DNA from: an uncultured Clostridia bacterium
Lineage (GTDB): Bacteria > Bacillota_A > Clostridia > Christensenellales > CAG-138
Assembly (NCBI GenBank): GCA_946539625.1
Contig: CAMNHT010000067.1
Span: 1-7,163 of the forward strand
Direction of reading: 5' to 3'
DNA length: 7,163 bases
Part shown: positions 1 through 4,583 of the stretch, in pieces
Layout of the letters: each line of letters begins with the position of its first letter
Position numbering within the stretch: position 1 is the stretch's first letter
The notes under the pieces: model-generated
Databases searched by the model: none
Seen by the model: the letters and a program-made list of their open reading frames with translations, nothing else
What the model was told of the DNA's origin: nothing
Made by a program: the position numbers and the translations under genes

Positions 1-242
1 GCACCGTCGTCGGCATCAAGGAGTTCGGCGCGTTCGTGAACCTGAAGCCCGGCACAGACGGACTTCTGCACATCTCCCGCATTGCGAAAGAGCGCGTCGC
101 GAAGGTCGAGGATGTTCTGAACCTCGGCGATCAGGTGCTTGTACGCGTCATCGAGATCGACCCGAAGACGGGCAAGATCAGCCTGACCCGCAAGGATCTG
201 CTCCCCGATCCGAAGAAAGACGCGGATAACGGAGAGAACTGA
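1..242 (+). CDS. pnp: Polynucleotide phosphorylase, C-terminal S1 domain (5' end outside window)
   Basis: Only the last ~79 codons are present, read in the frame that begins at base 3, ending at TGA 240-242. The translated part is an S1 RNA-binding (OB-fold) domain: a [13 protein letters not shown] strand, then [10 protein letters not shown], then a [11 protein letters not shown] segment and the closing [16 protein letters not shown] strand. This order and spacing, and the short acidic/polar tail after it, match the C-terminus of PNPase, the phosphorolytic 3'-5' exoribonuclease of mRNA decay. The catalytic RNase PH domains and the KH domain lie upstream and cannot be checked. Other S1 proteins end similarly, but the following M16 peptidase gene is the classic neighbour of pnp in Firmicutes (pnpA-ylxY-mlpA in Bacillus). 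Here ylxY, a polysaccharide deacetylase gene, is absent between them. A GTG at 36 is an internal codon, not a start. Confidence 0.9.
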   Translation, partial: TVVGIKEFGAFVNLKPGTDGLLHISRIAKERVAKVEDVLNLGDQVLVRVIEIDPKTGKISLTRKDLLPDPKKDADNGEN

Positions 243-252
243 CGAGCAGAAT

Positions 253-284
253 AAAGAGGGGCAGCAACAGTCTGCCCTTCTTTT
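253..284 (+). terminator. Rho-independent terminator after pnp
   Basis: A 12-bp stem pairs 253-264 with 272-283 (one G-U wobble, 258/278) around a 7-nt loop, with a GGGGCAG/CTGCCC core. The 3' arm ends in a run of four T (281-284), then GCATCGG, so the U-tract is short. It begins 11 nt after the pnp stop and ends 19 nt before the next start codon. It should end the pnp message at least partly. Because no promoter fits between it and the next gene, incomplete termination is likely. Confidence 0.8.
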
Positions 285-289
285 GCATC

Positions 290-295
290 GGAGGT
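290..295 (+). promoter_or_regulatory. Ribosome binding site fixing the M16 peptidase start
   Basis: GGAGGT lies 8 nt before ATG 304. An upstream in-frame TTG at 283 would place the Shine-Dalgarno inside the gene and overlap the terminator, so ATG 304 is the start. Confidence 0.85.
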
Positions 296-303
296 ACGCA
301 ACT

Positions 304-1593
304 ATGATCGAACAGATTCGGCTCAGCAACGGCATTCGCGTCTGCATGGAGCACATGGATTCCGTGCGCTCGGTGGCGCTCGGCGTATGGGTCAACGCAG
401 GCTCCGTCTTTGAGACGGAGGAGAACGCGGGCATTTCGCACTTCATTGAGCACATGCTCTTCAAGGGTACGGAAACGCGAAGCGCATCGGACATCGCGGC
501 GGAAACAGACGCGATCGGCGCGAATCTCAATGCGTTCACCGCCAAGGAATGCACCTGCTTTCACATCAAGGCGCTTGACGAGGACCTTGCGCTTGCGGTC
601 GAAATGCTGTCGGACATTTTGCAGAACAGCACGCTCGAGACCGAGCAGATGGACCGCGAACGCGGCGTGGTGCTCGAGGAGATCGCCATGACCGAGGACA
701 GCCCGGAGGACATCGTGTTCGATCGCGCAAGCGAGCAGCTTTTCAAAGGGACGCCGATCGAATCCGAGATCCTCGGCACGGAAAAAACCGTCGCGGCCAT
801 GCAGCGCGAAGACCTTCTCGGGTACATGCAGCGGTATTACACGGCGGAAAACATTGTCATCGCCGTCGCAGGGAGTTTCGAACGCGAAACGCTTCTTTCG
901 CTTCTCGAACGGTATTTCTCCGACGTGCCGCACGGCGAACGCCACGATGCGCCGACCGTTTCGATCAAAGATGGCTTTCGCACGGCGCTTGTCAAAAAGG
1001 ACGTTGAGCAGATCAATCTCTGTCTCGCACTGCCCGGCGCTGCGCTCGGGACCGATCAATACTATGCGCAGGCGGTGCTGTCGAACGCTTTGGGCGGCAG
1101 CATGAGCTCCCGGCTCTTTCAGCACATCCGCGAGGAACGCGGACTTGCGTACTCGGTATATTCCTATCCGATGGCGTACCGCGGCGCGGGCAGTCTGTGC
1201 TTTTACGCAGGCTGCACGGAGGGACAGGCAAAAGAGGTACTTTCGCTGATGCTCGGGGAATTCGAGGACGTAAAGCGGGACGGCATTTCGGAGGAAGAAT
1301 TTGTCCGCGCAAGACAGCAGCTCAAGGGCAGTTATCTTTTAAGCATGGAGTCGACGATGGCGCATATGAGCGCGCTCGGCAAGACGGCGCTGCTGCTTGA
1401 TAAAGAATACGATCTTGACGGAACCTTGAACCGCATCGAACGCGTTACGCAGGACGAAGTGAGATGCGCCGCTGAATCGCTCTTCTCGCCGGAAGCCGCC
1501 GCATTCTGCGCGGTCGGCAGACTGGACGGGATCGGCGATACATTGAAAATGACGGCAGAGGATTGGTGGAAACGGAATGGACGACAGGCTTGA
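304..1593 (+). CDS. mlpA: M16 family zinc metallopeptidase (insulinase/MPP-like, YmxG/MlpA type)
   Basis: The 429-residue product has the usual length of single-unit M16B peptidases, which fold as two homologous halves and usually act as dimers on short peptides. The inverted zinc motif HxxEH is intact at residues 46-50 (HFIEH, followed by MLFKGT). The third zinc ligand is E126 in the ERGVVLEEI segment, 76 residues after H50, as the family requires. The C-terminal half carries the GGSMSSRLFQ and RGLAYSVYSY segments, which form the substrate-binding R/Y region. There is no signal peptide, so it is probably cytoplasmic. The start at ATG 304 is supported by the Shine-Dalgarno 8 nt upstream. The position directly after pnp matches B. 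subtilis mlpA (ymxG), which is the basis for the symbol. Its end overlaps the next gene by 17 nt. The natural substrate cannot be inferred from sequence. Confidence 0.93.
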   Translation: MIEQIRLSNGIRVCMEHMDSVRSVALGVWVNAGSVFETEENAGISHFIEHMLFKGTETRSASDIAAETDAIGANLNAFTAKECTCFHIKALDEDLALAVEMLSDILQNSTLETEQMDRERGVVLEEIAMTEDSPEDIVFDRASEQLFKGTPIESEILGTEKTVAAMQREDLLGYMQRYYTAENIVIAVAGSFERETLLSLLERYFSDVPHGERHDAPTVSIKDGFRTALVKKDVEQINLCLALPGAALGTDQYYAQAVLSNALGGSMSSRLFQHIREERGLAYSVYSYPMAYRGAGSLCFYAGCTEGQAKEVLSLMLGEFEDVKRDGISEEEFVRARQQLKGSYLLSMESTMAHMSALGKTALLLDKEYDLDGTLNRIERVTQDEVRCAAESLFSPEAAAFCAVGRLDGIGDTLKMTAEDWWKRNGRQA

Positions 1594-1963
1594 AATCATC
1601 TTCCGGCTCCAGAAGGCGCTGGATAAGGATATCATGGAACGGCGGGATCTCGACTTCCCGTACGAAGTGTGGATGCAGAAGGACATCCTCGCCTGCATGG
1701 ACGAGCTCACGGAGCTCTTGAACGAGCTGAACTGGAAGTGGTGGAAAAATCCGAAGACATTGGATCCGGACGCGATCAAGGGCGAGCTTGTCGACGTGCT
1801 GCACTTTTTTGTGAGCATGTGCATCCGAAGCGGAATGTCCGCAGAGGATCTGTTCAATGGCTATATCGCCAAAAACAAGGAGAATTTCGACCGCCAGTAC
1901 GGACGATCCGAAAAGACGGGTTATGAGGTAACGACAAATGGAACAGGGCTTTCGGGCAACTAA
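1577..1963 (+). CDS. Dimeric-type dUTPase / MazG-like all-alpha NTP pyrophosphatase
   Basis: This 128-residue, mainly helical protein carries the metal-binding signature of the all-alpha NTP pyrophosphatase superfamily: ExxE at residues 43-46 (DELTELLNELNWKWWK) and ExxD at 70-73 (GELVDVLHFF). The Trp-rich stretch after the first motif and the VDVLHFF helix resemble the dimeric dUTPase branch (dUTPase_2) more than MazG itself. Such enzymes hydrolyse dUTP to dUMP and diphosphate with Mg2+, keeping uracil out of DNA and feeding thymidylate synthesis. At 128 residues it is shorter than the phage and trypanosomatid dimeric dUTPases, so another dNTP substrate is possible. The start at ATG 1577 lies inside the end of the M16 gene (17-nt overlap), with a weak GGTGGA 6 nt upstream, suggesting coupled translation. 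The last ~8 codons overlap the next gene, whose Shine-Dalgarno (1925-1929) is embedded here. Confidence 0.83.
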   Translation: MDDRLEIIFRLQKALDKDIMERRDLDFPYEVWMQKDILACMDELTELLNELNWKWWKNPKTLDPDAIKGELVDVLHFFVSMCIRSGMSAEDLFNGYIAKNKENFDRQYGRSEKTGYEVTTNGTGLSGN

Positions 1964-3164
1964 GCGGTTCTATCTGCTGCTCTTTGCCAGCGCGGTGCTG
2001 CTGGTCGCCTTTGTCGTGGGCGCAATCTGGCTGATGAGAAAGGTAACGGGCAACGTCAGAAAGCTCGAGCAGATGACGCTGTATACCGAAGTGGAAAGCG
2101 AAGCGGTCGTGGTACGCAGCGAACGGCTGTTCACCGAGTCCGCAAGCGAGAGCCATATCCTGCTCGAGGAGGGCGCGATGGTTTCCGAGGGCGATCCGAT
2201 CGCCGTGCTGTATCCGTATTCCTACGAAAGCCAGATATCTGCGATCTGCACCAAGGAAGCAGCGCTGTATACGCTTTTACAGTCGCTTCTTCGGACCGAT
2301 ACGGGCGGTACGTTGCCGGACGAAGTGATCGGGTGCAACGAGCAGATCGGCGACGTTTCAAAACAGATGCGTGCGGCGTCGAACAGCGAGCGCGATCCCG
2401 TGGAGTATGCAAAGCTTGAATCGCGTCTCATTCGGCTTCAGGAAGCGCGCCGGGACGTGATGATACAGAGCCTTTCGAAAGCGCCTGATCAGGTCACCGA
2501 CGCGGTCAAAGAAATCGACACGATGAAGCAAAACTTCGAGACCGGCAGCGCGCGCACGATCACGTCCGAATTCAACGGGTATATCAGCTTTTATTCGGAC
2601 ATGAACGAGGAGAACCTTCGGGATGTTTCACAGCTGACCGTGCCGCTGATCAAGCGTATCTTAAACGCGCCGTCGATCAGTATGGACAACGAAAACTTCA
2701 GCTATCGCATCGTGACGGACCGTTCAAAGTTCTATCTCGCCTTTGTCACGAGCGCAAAAGATGCGAACCGACTGATGCCGGGACTGACGTATTCTCTGAC
2801 CGTCAAGGGCGTCAAAGGCGCGTATCAAGGCAAGATCGTGACGGAGCGCGATACAGAAAGCGGCGTTCTGTACGTCATGGAGATCATTGCCGACGTGCGG
2901 CCGCTTTTAACCACGCGTGTCGTTGAAGTCTCGGTGCAGAACAACGCCACGGGACTGTACGTACCGGTCGACTATATTCAGTACACGGACGGTGTTCCTT
3001 ATATCTACGTGAAATCCACGGACGGCACCTATCAGAAGGTGGCGGTCTATATCGCGGGCAGCGACGGCGAGAACGCGATCGTTTCCGCGCGCGACAGCCA
3101 TATCACGCTGTTTGCGGGACTCAAGGTGCGCATGCCAATCGAGGAGGAGGACGAGAACGCATGA
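1938..3164 (+). CDS. HlyD-like single-pass membrane protein (membrane-fusion/adaptor fold)
   Basis: The 408-residue protein has a short basic N-terminus (R6, K9, R10) and one hydrophobic helix at about residues 11-33, followed by R34 and K35, which predicts a cytoplasmic N-terminus and a large outside part. The outside part follows the adaptor plan. A first lipoyl-like half lies at about 54-93, with the hairpin EEGAMVSEGDPIAVLYPY. A helical, probably coiled-coil hairpin spans about 97-200. The second lipoyl half is near 208-222 (ITSEFNGYISFYSD). A beta-barrel region follows, then a closing domain from about 342 (VPVDYIQYTDGVPYIYV) to the acidic tail. HlyD-family adaptors normally link inner-membrane pumps to an outer channel. 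Here no transporter gene is in the window, and the host looks monoderm, so export is not supported. ATG 1938 has GAGGT 8 nt upstream and overlaps the dUTPase gene by 26 nt; the end overlaps yggS by 4 nt. From memory, similar genes next to yggS-sepF occur in other Clostridia; the function is unknown. Confidence 0.75.
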   Translation: MEQGFRATKRFYLLLFASAVLLVAFVVGAIWLMRKVTGNVRKLEQMTLYTEVESEAVVVRSERLFTESASESHILLEEGAMVSEGDPIAVLYPYSYESQISAICTKEAALYTLLQSLLRTDTGGTLPDEVIGCNEQIGDVSKQMRAASNSERDPVEYAKLESRLIRLQEARRDVMIQSLSKAPDQVTDAVKEIDTMKQNFETGSARTITSEFNGYISFYSDMNEENLRDVSQLTVPLIKRILNAPSISMDNENFSYRIVTDRSKFYLAFVTSAKDANRLMPGLTYSLTVKGVKGAYQGKIVTERDTESGVLYVMEIIADVRPLLTTRVVEVSVQNNATGLYVPVDYIQYTDGVPYIYVKSTDGTYQKVAVYIAGSDGENAIVSARDSHITLFAGLKVRMPIEEEDENA

Positions 3165-3871
3165 TGACAATTCGGGAGAATCTGGAATCGGTACGCGAAC
3201 GAATGGCGCTCGCATGCCAAAAATCCGGCAGAAGGGAATCGGATGTGACGCTGATCGCGGTCACAAAGTTCGTTGAGATCGTCCGCATCGGCGAAGCGGT
3301 CGATGCCGGCGTGACGGAAATCGGGGAAAATCGCGCGCAGGAGTTCACCGAAAAGTTAAATTTTTATAAACAGAATCAATTAAGGACGCATTTCATTGGA
3401 CAACTGCAAACGAACAAGGTAAAATATGTATGCGGCAAAGCGGACCTGATCCAATCGGTCGATCGGGAACCGTTGCTCGACGCGATCCATGCATATGCTG
3501 TGCGAAACGGCATTACGCAGGATATTCTGATCGAGGTCAACATCGGCCACGAAGCGCAGAAGGGCGGCGTTATGCCGGAAGCGCTTCCGATGCTTTTGAG
3601 TCGGATCGCCGGACTTCAAAACGTGCGTCTTCGCGGATTGATGTGCGTACCGCCCGCGATCGAACGGGAAGCGGTGCGTCCGTATTTTCGGGAGATGCGT
3701 ACGCTGTTTGAACGCATACAGCGGATGCATCCGGAGCTTCCGATCGACACGCTGTCGATGGGCATGAGCCATGATTTCGAAACGGCGATCGAGGAAGGCG
3801 CAACGACCGTGCGCGTCGGGACAGCGATCTTCGGACCGCGAACAATTGCAGGAGGAAAGCAGAATGGGTAA
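3161..3871 (+). CDS. yggS: YggS/YlmE-family pyridoxal 5'-phosphate-binding protein
   Basis: The 236-residue protein is full length for the PLP-homeostasis family (PLPHP; YggS in E. coli, YlmE in Bacillus, PROSC in humans). It has the TIM-barrel fold of the alanine racemase N-domain. The PLP lysine is K36 in LIAVTKF. Other family blocks are IGENRAQE (54-61), HFIGQLQTNK (77-86), the RLRGLMCVPP segment, and the phosphate-binding C-terminus LSMGMSHDFETAIEEG...VRVGTAIFGPR. It carries PLP and affects vitamin B6 and amino-acid balance; no catalysis is established for the family. Translation could begin at either of two tandem ATGs (3161 or 3164). A purine run GAGGAGGAGG at 3141-3150 serves as the Shine-Dalgarno and also encodes the acidic tail of the upstream protein. 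It overlaps the upstream gene by ATGA and sepF by 8 nt. Its place just before sepF is the usual Firmicutes order. Confidence 0.95.
   Translation: MMTIRENLESVRERMALACQKSGRRESDVTLIAVTKFVEIVRIGEAVDAGVTEIGENRAQEFTEKLNFYKQNQLRTHFIGQLQTNKVKYVCGKADLIQSVDREPLLDAIHAYAVRNGITQDILIEVNIGHEAQKGGVMPEALPMLLSRIAGLQNVRLRGLMCVPPAIEREAVRPYFREMRTLFERIQRMHPELPIDTLSMGMSHDFETAIEEGATTVRVGTAIFGPRTIAGGKQNG
3851..3855 (+). promoter_or_regulatory. Ribosome binding site fixing the sepF start
   Basis: GGAGG lies 8 nt before ATG 3864, inside the end of yggS. It selects ATG 3864 over a longer in-frame reading from 3771, which would add 31 residues unlike any SepF. The chosen start gives the expected amphipathic N-terminus MGKFLNFIGL. 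Confidence 0.85.
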
Positions 3872-4298
3872 ATTTTTGAACTTCATCGGACTGGAAGAAA
3901 CGGAAGAGGAAGAGGGCATCCTCGGCGAGCAGCAGGACGCACAGCAGTCTGCAAGACGCGAACCGCGCTCGAAACGGCGTGAGAACGCGCTGGTCGGCGG
4001 CGGGGAAGCGCAGCCGATTCCGCAGAGCATGGCGTCGATGAAGATGATCGTGTATCATCCGGTTTGCTATGACGACGCACAGACGATCGTCGACAACCTT
4101 AAGAACCGTCGACCGGTCATTGTCAACATGGAAGAGCTTGACGGAAACACGGCACAGCGCGTGCTGGACTTCCTGCTCGGCGCGATCTATGCCACCAACG
4201 GCACGGCAAACAAGGTCTCGAGAGGGATCTTCCTGTTCGCGCCGCATGATGTAGCAGTTGAAGACACCGTTGAGGATTCCGGCTTCTCCGATATGTAA
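3864..4298 (+). CDS. sepF: Cell division protein SepF
   Basis: The 144-residue protein is typical in size for SepF, the cytoplasmic FtsZ membrane anchor that bundles FtsZ filaments at the septum. Residues 1-12 (MGKFLNFIGLEE) form the amphipathic membrane-targeting helix. Residues ~13-58 are a charged, Gln/Arg-rich linker of the disordered kind normal for the family. Residues ~59-135 form the conserved SepF core: MIVYHPVCYDDAQTIVDNLK, then RRPVIVNMEELD, then TAQRVLDFLLGAIYATNG, then the closing RGIFLFAPHDVAVED. The glycine at 106, in the helix-turn that governs ring polymerisation in Bacillus SepF, is kept. The short acidic tail ends at TAA 4296-4298. It starts 8 nt inside yggS. In Bacillus and many Clostridia the next genes are ylmG and ylmH; here the DivIVA-domain gene follows directly after 6 nt. 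Confidence 0.95.
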   Translation: MGKFLNFIGLEETEEEEGILGEQQDAQQSARREPRSKRRENALVGGGEAQPIPQSMASMKMIVYHPVCYDDAQTIVDNLKNRRPVIVNMEELDGNTAQRVLDFLLGAIYATNGTANKVSRGIFLFAPHDVAVEDTVEDSGFSDM

Positions 4299-4304
4299 TC
4301 TCCC

Positions 4305-4583
4305 ATGATCAAGGCGGAGAACATTGTCAATAAGGAGTTTCGCAAGGCTCTGTTCGGGTATGACCGCGAGGACGTGGATCGGTATCTGGACGAGCTGATC
4401 GCGCAGCTTCTGGAGATGGAAAAGGAACGAAAGGAGATGGCGTCGACCATCGAATACCTCGTTTCCGAGCTGACTGCGCAGGGCGAAAACAAGCCGGATG
4501 AACGCGTGGTCGGACCCGTCTCTCCGCATGCCACGGTCAGCGACGAGGAGCGCAGACGAGCGCAGGAGAACATTGAACCGTGA
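4305..4583 (+). CDS. Short DivIVA-domain protein
   Basis: The 92-residue protein begins with a DivIVA N-terminal domain: MIKAENIVNKEFRKALFGYD, followed by REDVDRYLDEL. In Bacillus DivIVA this domain crosses a membrane-inserting loop (F17, R18 before GYD); the equivalent residues here are L16 and F17, so the hydrophobic residue is kept and the arginine is not. Residues ~20-60 are a heptad-like, probably coiled-coil helix. The last ~30 residues are polar and look disordered. Full DivIVA proteins are about 160 residues or more, with a second coiled-coil for tetramerisation, which is absent here. The stop is clean and overlaps the next start by 4 nt, so this looks like a genuinely short protein rather than an obvious frameshift. 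No Shine-Dalgarno precedes ATG 4305; only 6 nt (TCTCCC plus stop context) separate it from sepF, so it probably relies on reinitiation by ribosomes finishing sepF. A polar or septal scaffold role is inferred, not shown. Confidence 0.82.
   Translation: MIKAENIVNKEFRKALFGYDREDVDRYLDELIAQLLEMEKERKEMASTIEYLVSELTAQGENKPDERVVGPVSPHATVSDEERRRAQENIEP

Noticed and set aside
36..242. Stand-alone 68-residue S1 protein starting at GTG 36
   Set aside because: The same frame is open to the window edge and encodes the first strand of the S1 fold before the GTG, so this is the end of a longer protein.
178..1125. Minus-strand open frame (315 codons) opposite the M16 peptidase
   Set aside because: It covers the conserved zinc site and the terminator region of plus-strand genes, has no recognisable domain, and is best explained as a codon-bias shadow.
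1938..2100. SpoIIQ-like or penicillin-binding-type identity for the single-pass membrane protein
   Set aside because: There are no LytM or transpeptidase motifs. The lipoyl-type hairpin with glycine and acidic residues and the helical middle fit a HlyD-like adaptor better.
3141..3150. GAGGAGGAGG as a short repeat element
   Set aside because: It is only ten bases, encodes the acidic tail of the upstream protein, and is explained as the yggS ribosome site.
3771..3863. N-terminal extension of SepF from an upstream ATG
   Set aside because: The extra residues are Arg-rich out-of-frame yggS sequence. ATG 3864 has a proper ribosome site and gives the expected membrane helix.
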